Under the pieces are notes generated by a model. The model saw only the letters and a list, made by a program, of their open reading frames with translations. It did no database searches and had not been told where the DNA came from. The position numbers and the translations under genes were made by a program. Shown piece after piece: positions 17,544 through 27,261 of a DNA stretch of 64,000 nucleotides (position 1 is its first letter; every line of letters starts with the position of its first letter). This DNA comes from DASSJT01 sp963715025 (GTDB lineage Bacteria > Actinomycetota > Actinomycetes > Actinomycetales > Dermatophilaceae), in assembly GCA_963715025.1 (NCBI GenBank), contig CAVQQQ010000009.1, positions 1,178,001 to 1,242,000 of the forward strand. Reading direction: 5' to 3'.

Positions 17544-19046
17544 TCAGCGCGGCTGCTGCTTGATCCGGTTGGTGAGCTCGGTGACCTGGTTGTAGATGGC
17601 GCGGCGCTCGGACATCAGCTCGCGGATCTTGCGGTCGGCGTGCATGACCGTGGTGTGGTCGCGGCCGCCGAACTGCTGGCCGATCTTTGGCAGTGAGAGA
17701 TCCGTGAGCTCCCGGCAGAGATACATGGCGATCTGGCGGGCGGTGACCAGAACGCGCGAGCGGGACGTGCCGCAGAGGTCTTCGATGGTGAGCCCGAAGT
17801 AGGCCGCGGTCTGGGCCATGATCGTCGCGGAGGTGATCTGCGAGCCCTGCTCGTTGGGGATCAGGTCCTTGAGCACGATCTCCGCGAGACCCAGGTCGAC
17901 CAGCTGGCGGTTGAGGCTGGCGAAGGCGGTGACCCGGATCAGCGCGCCCTCCAGCTCGCGGATGTTGGTGGAGATCCGGCTGGCGATGAACTCGAGCACC
18001 TCGTCCGGGGCGCTCATGCGCTCCTGGATCGCCTTCTTGCGCAAGATGGCGATGCGGGTCTCGAGGTCAGGGGGCTGGACGTCGGTCAGCAGGCCCCACT
18101 CGAAACGGCTCCGCATGCGCTCCTCGAAGCCAGACAGCAGCTTGGGTGGCACGTCACTGGTGATGACGACCTGCTTGTTGGCGTTGTGCAGCGTGTTGAA
18201 GGTGTGGAAGAACTCCTCCTGGGTCTGCATCTTGCCCTGGAGGAACTGGATGTCATCGATGAGCAGCACGTCGACGTCGCGGTAGCGGCGCTGGAAGTTG
18301 GCGGCCTTGTCGTCGCGGATGCTGTTGATGAAGTCGTTGGTGAACTCCTCGGAGTTCACGTAGCGGACCCGTACGTGGGGGAACAGGTTGCGGGCGTAGT
18401 GGCCGATCGCGTGCAGCAGATGGGTCTTGCCCAGCCCGGACTCGCCATAGATGAACAGCGGGTTGTACGCCTTCGCCGGAGCCTCCGCCACGGCGACCGC
18501 CGCGGCGTGGGCAAACCGGTTGCTCGACCCGATCACGAAGGTGTCAAAGGTGTACTTCGGGTTGAGCCGGGTGGCCTCGACGGCCTCCTCAGGCTCGTGG
18601 ATGGACCGGTGGCGGCCGATGTGGCGCATCGGGGAGAAGCCGCTCCCGGTGTCGGCATCCGGGGGGTAATCGGGGGGGTACAGGTCGGTACCATCGTCGA
18701 CTGCCGCCGCCGTGAAGGGATCCCGCGGGGTTGCGGCGTGGACCGGCACCGGTGCGGTCGCCTGGGTGAAGTCCTGGTCGGCAAGGGAGGAGTCGACCGT
18801 GACCGCGAGGCGCAGGTCGCTCCCGAACTGGCGGGAGAGCGCGTCGGTCACCTGGCCGCGCAGGCGCTGCTCGACGACGTCCTTGGTGAAGTCGTTGGGC
18901 ACGGCCAACAAAGCGTTGCCATCGAGGAGGCCCACGAGCCGGGCCAGACCGAGAAAGGCGCGCTGCTGGACCGGAAGTCCATTGGCGTCAAGGTGATCGA
19001 GCGTCGTCTGCCAGACCTGCGTGAAGTTCACATCGGCGTCTGCCAA
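17544..19046 (-). CDS. dnaA: chromosomal replication initiator DnaA
   Basis: 500-residue initiator AAA+ ATPase. Domain I is VWQTTLDHLDANGL; a variable acidic, proline-containing linker follows. Walker A is GESGLGKTHLL, Walker B is LLIDDIQFL, and the DNA-binding signature is GGRDHTTVMHADRKI. Start: TTG at 19046 has GCGAGG about five bases upstream; TTG at 19064, six codons earlier, is in frame but has no ribosome-binding site. DnaA boxes occur both upstream (19141-19258) and downstream, allowing autoregulation. Confidence 0.97.
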   Translation of the reverse strand: MADADVNFTQVWQTTLDHLDANGLPVQQRAFLGLARLVGLLDGNALLAVPNDFTKDVVEQRLRGQVTDALSRQFGSDLRLAVTVDSSLADQDFTQATAPVPVHAATPRDPFTAAAVDDGTDLYPPDYPPDADTGSGFSPMRHIGRHRSIHEPEEAVEATRLNPKYTFDTFVIGSSNRFAHAAAVAVAEAPAKAYNPLFIYGESGLGKTHLLHAIGHYARNLFPHVRVRYVNSEEFTNDFINSIRDDKAANFQRRYRDVDVLLIDDIQFLQGKMQTQEEFFHTFNTLHNANKQVVITSDVPPKLLSGFEERMRSRFEWGLLTDVQPPDLETRIAILRKKAIQERMSAPDEVLEFIASRISTNIRELEGALIRVTAFASLNRQLVDLGLAEIVLKDLIPNEQGSQITSATIMAQTAAYFGLTIEDLCGTSRSRVLVTARQIAMYLCRELTDLSLPKIGQQFGGRDHTTVMHADRKIRELMSERRAIYNQVTELTNRIKQQPR

Positions 19047-19602
19047 AGCTCCCTCGCCCCCCAATGGGTTACTCGTATACCGGTGTACCGCCGGTCTGCC
19101 GGTTCAGTCACAAGCAGGTCAGGGGCCCTGCAGCTGTGCTCTGTCCACATCTTTGTCCACACTCTGTGGGTACAGCCATGGGGGTCGAGCGGCGAAGGCC
19201 CGACGCTAACAAGGCTGCGTGTCTTGCAGCAAGCCGACTCTAGGGACTCTGTGGACACTCGTGGGGCAATTCAGACGAGAAATCCGTGGGCTCTACGGCG
19301 TGTCGCGCGGCGCTGTCGCTAGGCCCGCGCAAAGATGGTGCGTTTGCGCCCTGGTCTGGACGGAGGCCCGCGCCCGAGTTTGACCGGGGAGCGCGCCGCC
19401 GCGTACCTTAGTCAAGGCCCATCTGTCGGCCGTTTTCGCATGCCCGTGTCCGCGCCAGCAGGACTGACCCGGTCGCGCGGGGATTCGCATCCTTAGCGCT
19501 GCCAGCCTGTTGTCGCAGTTGCGGGTTTCCGATTGCGGCCGAAGGGCTGCCCACCACGTTCAGGCGTGCAGACGCTGCCTGACCTGCCACCGGAGAGACA
19601 TC
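19047..19602. promoter_or_regulatory. divergent dnaA/rpmH regulatory region with DnaA boxes
   Basis: 556 bases without a gene. It has an exact TTGTCCACA at 19153-19161 and one-mismatch boxes CTGTCCACA at 19141-19149 and TGTGGACAC at 19250-19258. These could autoregulate dnaA or be part of a bipartite origin. No reliable -10/-35 pair could be assigned by eye. Confidence 0.7.
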
Positions 19603-19740
19603 GTGAGCAAGCGCACCTTCCAGCCGAACAACCGCCGCCGGGCCAAGACCCACGGCTTCCGCCTGCGTATGCGGACTCGCGCGGGCCGTGCGATCCTGAG
19701 CGCCCGCCGCCGCAAGGGCCGCTCCGAGCTGTCCGCCTGA
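19603..19740 (+). CDS. rpmH: 50S ribosomal protein L34
   Basis: 45-residue basic protein with the family sequence SKRTFQPNNRRRAKTHGF. GTG at 19603 follows GGAGAG by about six bases. It begins the leading-strand operon rpmH-rnpA-yidD-yidC. Confidence 0.97.
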   Translation: MSKRTFQPNNRRRAKTHGFRLRMRTRAGRAILSARRRKGRSELSA

Positions 19741-19750
19741 GGCCTCCGGC

Positions 19751-20116
19751 GTGCTGCCGTCGCAGCACCGCTTGCGCAGCAGTGCGGACTTCGCGGCAGC
19801 AATACGGGCTTCAGGTGGGGCACGATCGGGATCGCGGCTGATGGTGGTGCACGCCAACTCTGCCGACGCGCGCGCGGGACTCCCGCCGCGGGTCGGTTTT
19901 GTTGTCTCCAAGGCTGTGGGCAACGCGGTGGTCCGCAACAGGACCAAGCGCAGGCTGCGCGCCCTCATGGCTGGCCGACTCACCGGCATACCCCTGGGGG
20001 TTGACGTCGTCGTGCGTGCCAAACCCGCGGCGGCGCAGGCCTCGTACGCCGAGCTTGACGCGGAGCTGGATGTTGGGCTGTCCCGGGTGCTGAACCGGCT
20101 CGGTGGATCGTTATGA
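19751..20116 (+). CDS. rnpA: ribonuclease P protein component
   Basis: 121-residue basic cofactor of the RNase P ribozyme, needed for tRNA 5' maturation. The conserved RNA-binding motif is RNRTKRRLR. GTG start 11 bases after rpmH; its stop overlaps yidD by four bases. Confidence 0.96.
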   Translation: MLPSQHRLRSSADFAAAIRASGGARSGSRLMVVHANSADARAGLPPRVGFVVSKAVGNAVVRNRTKRRLRALMAGRLTGIPLGVDVVVRAKPAAAQASYAELDAELDVGLSRVLNRLGGSL

Positions 20117-20373
20117 CCAGCGTGACTCGAACCCTCGCGCGCCCGCTGATCTGGATCATCCGGGCCTACCAGCTCGTCATCTCCCCGATGCGGCCGCCGA
20201 CGTGTCGCTACTACCCGTCGTGCTCGGCGTATGCCGTGACGGCTCTGGAGCGCCATGGGCTGGTCCGGGGAACCTGGCTGGCGGCCCGTCGGTTGCTCCG
20301 ATGTCATCCCTGGACGCCCGGTGGCGTCGACCACGTTCCTCCCGCGGCTCCCCGTAGCCACCAGACGACCTAG
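20113..20373 (+). CDS. yidD: membrane protein insertion efficiency factor YidD
   Basis: 86-residue protein with the family sequence YQLVISPMRPPTCRYYPSCS and a C-terminal CHPW. It aids YidC-dependent membrane insertion. ATGA overlap with rnpA. Confidence 0.95.
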   Translation: MTSVTRTLARPLIWIIRAYQLVISPMRPPTCRYYPSCSAYAVTALERHGLVRGTWLAARRLLRCHPWTPGGVDHVPPAAPRSHQTT

Positions 20374-20447
20374 ACCTATCGGCGCGCACTCGAGAGGGTG
20401 GCGCCGGATCACCGGCAGGCCCACCTGCCTTCAGCACAGAGGACAGC

Positions 20448-21497
20448 ATGGACTTCTTCACAACGCTGATCTACCCGTTCGAGTGGATCGTCGCCTGGAT
20501 CCTGTGGGCGTGGCACACTGCCTTCTCGGCGATCGGCCTGCCCGAGGCGTCCGGCTGGACCTGGGCCCTTTCGATCGTCGGCCTCGTGGTCGTGATGCGC
20601 GCGGCGATGATCCCGCTGTTCGTGCGGCAGATCCACGCCTCCCGCCGGCTCCAGCTGATCCAGCCGGAGATGCAGAAGATCCAGAAGAAGTACAAGGGCA
20701 AGAGCGACCCAGAGTCCCGGCAGGCGATGACCGCCGAGACCATGGAGCTCTACAAGCGCACCGGTACCAACCCCTTCCAGTCGTGCCTGCCGATCCTGGT
20801 GCAGTCGCCGTTCTTCTTTGGACTCTTCCGGGTGCTCAATGGCTTGGAGGGCATCGCCAACGGGACGAAGCCGCCGATTGGCCCCATCAGCAAGGACCTG
20901 GCGGCGCAGGCCGAGGCCTCCACCATTTTCGGCGCCCAGCTGTCAGACACCTTCATGCACGCCGACACCGTGTCGACGCAGATCGTCACGGTGGTGCTGA
21001 TCATCTTGATGTCGGTGACGACTTTCACGACGCAGCACCAGTTGATGCGCAAGAACATGCCGGCGTCCGCGCTGGACAACCCGTTCGCGAAGCAGCAGAA
21101 GCTGCTGCTCTACCTCATGCCTCTCTTCTTCGCGATCTCCGGCATCAACTTCCCGATTGGCGTGCTCATCTACTGGTTCACGACGAACGTCTGGTCGATG
21201 TGCCAGCAGTTCTATGTGATCCGGCGTATGCCGGCCCCGGGCTCGCCTGCCGAGCTGGCCCTCCAGGACCGCCACCGCAAGCGCGGCAAGGAGGCGCCGA
21301 CATTCACGGTCAAGGGCCTGGACGCGACGTCGTCGGACGGCAGTCGTGTGGCAGACAGCACTGGTGCGGCGGCGGATGGCGCCAAGAAGAGCGGCCAGCG
21401 TCAGCAGCCGAAGCGCAAGAAGCGAAGCAAGGCGACCGGGGGTGGTTCGGGCAAGCCCGGTGCCGTCACCAACACCAGGTCCAACCCCGAAGACTGA
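20448..21497 (+). CDS. yidC: membrane protein insertase YidC
   Basis: 349-residue Oxa1-type insertase. It has a transmembrane segment near the N-terminus, a long cytoplasmic helical hairpin (RRLQLIQPEMQKIQKKYKGK), further membrane helices around 110-250 and a basic Lys/Arg/Ser-rich cytoplasmic tail that can contact ribosomes. ATG follows GAGGACAGC. Normal length for actinobacteria. Confidence 0.96.
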   Translation: MDFFTTLIYPFEWIVAWILWAWHTAFSAIGLPEASGWTWALSIVGLVVVMRAAMIPLFVRQIHASRRLQLIQPEMQKIQKKYKGKSDPESRQAMTAETMELYKRTGTNPFQSCLPILVQSPFFFGLFRVLNGLEGIANGTKPPIGPISKDLAAQAEASTIFGAQLSDTFMHADTVSTQIVTVVLIILMSVTTFTTQHQLMRKNMPASALDNPFAKQQKLLLYLMPLFFAISGINFPIGVLIYWFTTNVWSMCQQFYVIRRMPAPGSPAELALQDRHRKRGKEAPTFTVKGLDATSSDGSRVADSTGAAADGAKKSGQRQQPKRKKRSKATGGGSGKPGAVTNTRSNPED

Positions 21498-21587
21498 CCT
21501 CAGCCAGGCCTCTCACCTGCGGAAACGCTGGTGGGAGCGCCCGACAAGCGCGAGGCGGCTGCCTTGCCGAATGTCCAGGAGACACAC

Positions 21588-22472
21588 ATGACAGAACAGA
21601 ACGTGAGCGCGGACGCCGACCAGGAGTCTCGGCCGGCGTTGGGGGAATCTGGGCCGGCTGGCGTCCCACTCGAGACTATCTCCGGCGCGGCCAGTGCGCC
21701 GGACACCGTCAGCAGTGCCGCGACCGAGGCGGCAGAGACGCGAGTGACCGACGAGGCTCCTCCGGCCGCGGCGGATCTCGCGGATGATGCTGCCGCCGGA
21801 GACGGGTCCGCCGGGGACGGGTCCGCCGGGGAGGGGTCCGCCGGGGAGGGGTCCGCCGGGGAGGGGTCCGCCGGGGACGGGTCCGCCTGGGGCGCCGCGG
21901 AGCGCGACGAGGACGCCGAGCCCGACACCGCAGCCTTCGGCGACACGGAGAACGGGTTCGCCGAGGAGGCCGAGGCCACGGGGTCGGGTCGGGTCGGCAG
22001 CCGCAGGGCTCAGCTGGAGCGTGAGGGCGAGGTCGCGGCGGACTTCCTCGAGACACTGCTCGACATCGCCGATCTCGATGGCGATATCGACGTGGACATC
22101 GAGGGGGACCGGGCTGCAGTAGCCATCGTCGACTCCGAGGACGGCCGTGTTCCGCGCCGCCTGGTCGGCCAGGACGGCCGCGTCCTGGAGGCCCTGCAGG
22201 AGTTGACTCGTCTCGCAGTGCAGTCGGCCACAGGCGAGCGCAGCCGCTTGATGCTGGACATCGCCGGCCACCGATCGGAGCGCCGGTCCGCACTGGTCGA
22301 TGTCGCACGCACTGCCATCAAGCACGTCAAGGAGTCCGGGCAGCCGGAGTCGCTCGCGCCCATGAGTGCGTTCGAGCGGAAGGTCATCCACGACGAGGTT
22401 CTGGCGGCTGGACTGGTCTCGGAGTCCGACGGGGTCGAGCCCCTGCGCTTCGTCGTCATCCATCCTGCTTGA
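21588..22472 (+). CDS. khpB: KhpB/Jag RNA-binding protein (KH-R3H)
   Basis: 294-residue protein. A long acidic Ala/Ser/Gly-rich N-terminal half precedes a KH domain (DGDIDVDIEGDRAAVAIVDS, then RRLVGQDGRVLEALQEL) and a C-terminal R3H domain ending near LAPMSAFERKVIHDEV. KhpB acts with KhpA in RNA binding and cell elongation in other Gram-positives. ATG at 21588 follows CAGGAGA; an upstream in-frame start adds 19 unsupported residues. The acidic half contains six 15-bp repeats. Confidence 0.94.
   Translation: MTEQNVSADADQESRPALGESGPAGVPLETISGAASAPDTVSSAATEAAETRVTDEAPPAAADLADDAAAGDGSAGDGSAGEGSAGEGSAGEGSAGDGSAWGAAERDEDAEPDTAAFGDTENGFAEEAEATGSGRVGSRRAQLEREGEVAADFLETLLDIADLDGDIDVDIEGDRAAVAIVDSEDGRVPRRLVGQDGRVLEALQELTRLAVQSATGERSRLMLDIAGHRSERRSALVDVARTAIKHVKESGQPESLAPMSAFERKVIHDEVLAAGLVSESDGVEPLRFVVIHPA
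21795..21884 (+). repeat. six 15-bp tandem repeats inside khpB
   Basis: Units of GCCGG(G/A)GA(C/G)GGGTCC encode AG(D/E)GS pentapeptides. The copies differ at one or two positions, so copy number may vary between strains. Confidence 0.9.
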
Positions 22473-22483
22473 TCGGACAAAGG

Positions 22484-23227
22484 GTGACCTGCGGGGCCCG
22501 AGGGGAACGTCGCAGCGCGCCCCCAGCGCCGCCGGTGGCTGCTCGCGTCTTTGGAGACTCGCTGCCACAGGCCGAAGGCTTCGCCAGCATTCTGGCTGAC
22601 ACCGGGGTGAGCCATGGACTGGTCGGCCCACGCGAGGTCCCCAGGCTCTGGGATCGGCACATCCTCAACTGCGCGGTCATCCAGGATGCCTTTCCCGAGG
22701 GTGCGGCTGTCATAGACGTGGGGTCCGGTGCCGGCCTCCCCGGAATCGCCGTGGCCATTGCGCGGCCCGACCTCGCCCTGCATTTGATAGAGCCGATGCT
22801 CCGGCGGACGGCCTGGCTGTCCCGCACGGTGTCCGAGCTCGGGCTGGCCAACTGCACGGTCCATCGCGGTCGAGCCGAGGACTTCCACGGCCGATTGAGC
22901 GCGCCCTTCGTCACGGCACGCGCCGTTGCCCGGATCGACAAGCTGGCACGGTGGTCGTTCCCCCTGCTCGGCGACGAGGGCACCCTCGTGGCCATGAAAG
23001 GTCGGAGTGCGCTCGAGGAGCTCGATGCGCAGCGCCCGGTGCTGATCCGAATGGGGATGGTGGGTGCCAGGGTGTCCGAGCACGGAGTCGGGCTGTTGGA
23101 GGAGCCCACCCGCACGTTGGACCTGAGTGTGAAGCGGACCCCGGCCAAACCGGGCCCACGGAGAGGTGGCGCACGTGAGCACACCGGCAAGCGGCACTCG
23201 CCCGTCCGCGGCCGCCGGAATCGATAG
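22484..23227 (+). CDS. rsmG: 16S rRNA (guanine527-N7)-methyltransferase RsmG
   Basis: 247-residue SAM-dependent methyltransferase (GidB). The SAM motif is VIDVGSGAGLPGIAVAIARP and the catalytic region is FVTARAVARIDKL. GTG at 22484 is preferred for a weak GGA upstream and because conserved sequence begins soon after; TTG at 22469, overlapping the khpB stop, is an alternative. The C-terminal 30 residues are Arg-rich and nonconserved. Confidence 0.94.
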   Translation: MTCGARGERRSAPPAPPVAARVFGDSLPQAEGFASILADTGVSHGLVGPREVPRLWDRHILNCAVIQDAFPEGAAVIDVGSGAGLPGIAVAIARPDLALHLIEPMLRRTAWLSRTVSELGLANCTVHRGRAEDFHGRLSAPFVTARAVARIDKLARWSFPLLGDEGTLVAMKGRSALEELDAQRPVLIRMGMVGARVSEHGVGLLEEPTRTLDLSVKRTPAKPGPRRGGAREHTGKRHSPVRGRRNR

Positions 23228-23316
23228 GTCGCGCTGACCCTCTCAGCGCGAATGGACACCCGTCTGACTGCGTGACTCGGCTCGGTCTGGGGAGGCGTCC
23301 CTCAGCGGTGATGCGA

Positions 23317-23332
23317 TGTTTCACGTGAAACG
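23317..23332. promoter_or_regulatory. parS site 1
   Basis: TGTTTCACGTGAAACG differs from the consensus TGTTTCACGTGAAACA only at the last base. ParB binding site. Confidence 0.93.
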
Positions 23333-23531
23333 CGCTGCTGGCTCCGCACTTTCCATGAACCAGGGCGCATCTCCCCCGCCGGCAAGCCGCGGCGGCCCGG
23401 GCTGTAGCGTCCGGCGCCGCCGCCGCCGCGCGATCCAGGGACCGGCGGCCTGGTTCTTGCGGTCTCTCCGCCGACCTGTGAACGAACACCGGCGCCTTCA
23501 GGCCGGCGCTGGGTCCGTCGTCCCACCTGAG

Positions 23532-23547
23532 CGTTTCACGTGAAACA
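23532..23547. promoter_or_regulatory. parS site 2
   Basis: CGTTTCACGTGAAACA, one mismatch to consensus. Confidence 0.93.
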
Positions 23548-23846
23548 TGGACCTCGAATCGCCTGGCCGAGGCCCAGGACAGCTGGCACTGAGGCCAGGA
23601 CAGCTGACGCGGCGCGGGTCACAGTGCCATGAACCCTGCTTCCGAGGTTCAGCAAACACCGACGGGCTCATCGATCACGGTCTGCTATCCGGAGACCGCA
23701 TTGTGTCGAGGTTGCCGCCCCATGGCGGTCCTCGGGTGTCGCGAGGTGCGGTGGAGGACCGGAGACCATCTCGACATCCAGACCGCCGACTGATCTTGAG
23801 CAAGTTCAACGACTTCCCGGGAGCAGAGGCGGCTGCGCCGTGCATG

Positions 23847-23862
23847 CGTTTCACGTGAAACA
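23847..23862. promoter_or_regulatory. parS site 3
   Basis: CGTTTCACGTGAAACA, identical to site 2. Confidence 0.93.
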
Positions 23863-24217
23863 TCGCCAACTGGCTCCGCCGGGCCGTTCCTGACCGGAGG
23901 CGCAGGGTCGGCGATCTCCCGAGTGAAGAATCCTCGTGGCCATCGGCGCGTCGCGCGGATGGGAAACCGTCTCGCGTTGAGGGCCGGATCGCGTCGGATG
24001 GGCCGCGACCGGGCGCCGTTCGTCAGGCGGGTGCCAACGATGCACCCAGACCGGCAATTCAGTTAGCAGATCGGCGACTGGCTGCCGGCCCATGCCCGGG
24101 GCATCCACGGCGCCATGCCCTCGACTGAGGCACGAGGGAGCTCCATCGCCTGGCCGTCCTCCTCAGGCAGCCGCGGTCGCCGCCGTGCCTCCGGTGGATC
24201 AGTAGTGGCTGCTGTCC

Positions 24218-24285
24218 GTGGCCATGAGAAAGTCCCCACTGGTGCCCAGGTGGAGGTCCCCGGTCGTGGCCAAGTAGAAGTCCCC
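24218..24285 (+). repeat. three 20-bp repeats at 24-bp period, IS21-type end
   Basis: GTGGCCATGAGAAAGTCCCC (24218-24237), GTGCCCAGGTGGAGGTCCCC (24242-24261) and GTGGCCAAGTAGAAGTCCCC (24266-24285) start exactly 24 bases apart, just upstream of the istA-like frame. Multiple terminal repeats of this sort are transposase-binding sites in IS21-family elements, so this is the likely left end. Confidence 0.75.
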
Positions 24286-24382
24286 GATCCTTGCTCGTCG
24301 TGTCGATCCGGAGCGGAAGCCCTGAGCGGTGAGGTGGCGGTGTCTAGCCAGCCACGCCACCACCCAGGAGGGCTCCATTGTG

Positions 24383-25304
24383 ATGTCTGCGAGGGAACGA
24401 ATGAGCATCATCTCGGCCTACCAGCAGGTGGGCACTTGCCGTGGGGCCGCAGCGATCTGCGGGACCACGCACAAGACGGTCAAGCAGGTCATCGAGCGGG
24501 CCGAGGCCGGCCAGGAGCGGCGACCCAAATGTGCCGCGGCCAGCGAACTTCGAGGGCGTGCGCGGCCTGGTGGCGCAGTCGGTGAGGAGCACGGGCGGGA
24601 GGATCAGCGCGAGGCGGCTGCTGCCCAAGGCCCGCGCGCAGGGGCACACCGGGTCGGACCGGAACCTTCGCCGTCTCGTGGCGCGGGAGAAGGGGCCGTG
24701 GCGTCGGGAGCACGGCCGGGGCGCCGGCCGGCGGTGTGGGCTCTGGGTGGGCACCTGGTCATCGACTGGGGCGTGATCGCCGGCGTCCACGTCTTCTGCG
24801 CGGTGCTGGCGTGGTCGCGGTGGCGGTTCGTGCGCCTCGCGGCCGACGAGAAGCAGGCCACGACGCTGGCGCTGCTGGCCGAGTGCTTCGAGGCCTTGGG
24901 CGGAGTCCCGAAGGTCGTGCTCGCCGACCGGATGGGCTGCCTCAAGGGCGGCGTGGTCGCCAATCGTGTCGTCCCCACGAGCGATTACGTCCGGTTCGCG
25001 TCGCACTACCGGTTCCGGCCGGACTTCCGCGAGGCGGCCGACCCCGAGGAAGTGCTGCGGACCCTGATCGAGGCCGAGGTCGCCGCCCGCGACGCCTCCA
25101 ACGAGCGGGCCCGGCTCAAAGCAGCCACCTTTCCCGTCGTCAAGCCGATCGAGCAGTTCGACCTGACAGCATCCTCGATCCCGGCCCCGACCTGGGCGTA
25201 CCTGACGAGCCTGGAGTGGATCAGCGCGAAGGAGAACCTCGCCCTCATCGGACCGGCCGGCACCGGCAAGACGCACGCCCTGATCGCGGGGCTGAGCATC
25301 TCTA
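24383..25304 (+). pseudogene. decayed IS21-family istA-istB remnant
   Basis: Remnants of an IS21-type element. The N-terminal IstA helix-turn-helix (ISAYQQVGTCRGAAAICGT) starts at ATG 24383 after AGGAGG. Near 24525 the reading changes frame (SARRLLPKARAQGHTGSDRN is in the next frame) and returns near 24720 to the DDE-region sequence HLVIDWGVIAG, SRWRFVRLAADE and PKVVLADRMGCLKGG. After EAADPEE an internal deletion fuses it to the IstB ATPase start (KPIEQFDLTASSIP, then Walker A GPAGTGKTHALIAGL), which is cut off near 25304. The element lacks a complete transposase and the rest of IstB, so it cannot move by itself. Confidence 0.85.
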
Positions 25305-26638
25305 GCGTCCGATTCGCAGGCAGCTGGCGATCGGGGGGACGACGGGCGCGAGGGCCGCAGTCTCGGGGTGCGACTCGTTCGAGGCTGGGATACGGGTGAT
25401 CTGCCTGGGGTGTCCGGGATGCGGGCCCCGGTGCTGGCGAGGGGGGCGGCCGGCCCGGGTAAGCTTGTGGTTCCGCAAGCAGGGCCGCACCGCTGCGAGT
25501 GGCTGGTAATACGAGGCGAACCGGCCGATCGGATCACTCACCAGCTCAGGGGCAAGGCCCGGCACGTCCATTGTTCCCGCGATGGAGCATCCCCGCCGTC
25601 AGCCAGTCACGATGCCCGACGGTGGTGCTGGCGGCCCCGCTGTCGTACGTAGGGTCCCTGGGCGCGGTCATGATGCCGACCCGCCCCGGATCGGCTGGCT
25701 GGGAGGTGGTCCTGGGTAGGCGTCCCAATAGTGACTCCGCCGTCGATCCAGCCAGAACGCACACGAGGTCGACGAGCTGGGCAACCCGGACAGGATCACG
25801 TCAGGTGCGCCGACGGGTGCGTCGCTGCCTGCGGGCCTGCTGGGCCACAGGACCGGCCGCCACCAGGACTGGGCGGGGTCGGTCACGGGCCGGTCGCACC
25901 AGGAGCACCATGATTACGCCGCCGATCTCCGACGAGCAAAACGGCCTGGCCCAGAGCCTGACCCGACAACACCGCATTCAGCACTACGCCAGCGCTGAAG
26001 GGCAGTCGCCAGATGGCCGCCCCAGCAGCTTGGGCACCGGCAACATCGCGGCGGCCAGGAAGACCGAGTTCTGCTCCAGCACCCCAGGGCCCGGATGCGC
26101 GAGGCGGCGGCCTCACGTCACCGACCAGGCACCGCCGTGCGTGGATCCAGACGAGATACCAAGCCGCAGTCCTGCTCGGCGACGTCCTGTCCGGTGACGT
26201 CCTGGCCCCGACCTCTTGGCCGTGATGACTCCGTCGCCGAACTGCGGATCTGCGCCGCCGGTTTCCCCGCGGGCAGGACGCTGCGACATCAGCCCGCCAC
26301 ACCAGCCAGCCGCGTGGGGCGCCGAGACCACCGCCAGCCTGAGCACCGCAGACTTCGTCGCCGCCTCGCGCAAGCTCGTTCTGCTGCGTTAACCGGATCC
26401 GGCAACACCAGCCTCGCGATCGGCAGGCGAATCAGCGGACCCAGCCAGACACCAGGTCTGGTTCGCGACCATGGACCGATCGGGTCACCCGCCTGCCCCC
26501 GGCCCACGCCCCGCCCACTGCCCCCAGCCGACCGCCCCCGGGAGGCAGCAGGATCCTCGTGTCGCTGTGTCCCCGCCCGCTCGGCCCAACTCACCCATCA
26601 TGTGCGGCTACGGCCACCACACACGTCGACGTCGACGC
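25305..26638. other. 1.3-kb stretch without recognisable genes
   Basis: Open frames occur on both strands because of high G+C, but none has a recognised domain, a supported start or conserved-looking sequence. It probably is decayed DNA continuing from the IS remnant; no right-hand IS end was identified. Confidence 0.5.
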
Positions 26639-26654
26639 CGTTTCACGTGAAACA
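26639..26654. promoter_or_regulatory. parS site 4
   Basis: CGTTTCACGTGAAACA, one mismatch to consensus, 0.6 kb upstream of parA. The remaining 26655-27261 shows no gene. Confidence 0.93.
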
Positions 26655-27261
26655 TCGGCTGGCCCGACGCCCGGCGGCATAGAGCAACCACAGCGAAGCC
26701 AAGGGGCTGAAGACCGGTGGCGAGGCGTCGCACGCGGGTGCTCAACATTCGGGCCGACGCCGATTCCACGCGCCAGCGGTCATACAACACGGTGGCCTCA
26801 GCACTCGGCTGCCGCATAGGCCGAGCAAGCCAGAAATCTCGCGGGCTCAAGGGCTCTTTCCCGGGACGTTGGGCGCGGCCCAAGCAGGTTCTCCGCATTC
26901 TTCGGCATGACGACGCGGGTGTTCTTGAGCAGTATGGCGCTTCACGGTGAGCCGCCTTGGCGTGTCCGCATGGCGTGCGGTTGGATGGCCTGATGACAAC
27001 CCGGGCCGATCCGATGAGGGGTCTCCCGTGACGGTCGTGCTCAAGGCCGTTGCCGACGTGGAGGGGTCGCTCCATGTCTCCCGGGGAATCGGTTGGCCGC
27101 AGTATCGCGGCAAGGAGACGTCGCCACTCGGGTGGCCGGCCAAGGACACAGTCCCGCGACCTGCGCACGCTGACCACGCCGAAGCTTCACATGAACCAGG
27201 GCACACACTCGGTGCGATGGACCAGTGGCAGACCATGCAAGACAGAGAGGACCGCAAGCCG

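Larger units (their letters stand above)
23228..24217. other. gene-poor spacer with three parS sites
   Basis: No recognisable gene in about 1 kb. It has three parS sites and an imperfect repeat of GAGGCCAGGACAGCTG near 23569 and 23591. The short frames here look random. Confidence 0.6.

Noticed and set aside
25499..26682. Long open frames on both strands after the IS remnant
   Set aside because: No recognised motif, start signal or composition of a coding sequence; likely random in GC-rich decayed DNA.
26947..27261. Longer ParA start
   Set aside because: No ribosome-binding site and nonconserved sequence; the ATG at 27262 is better.
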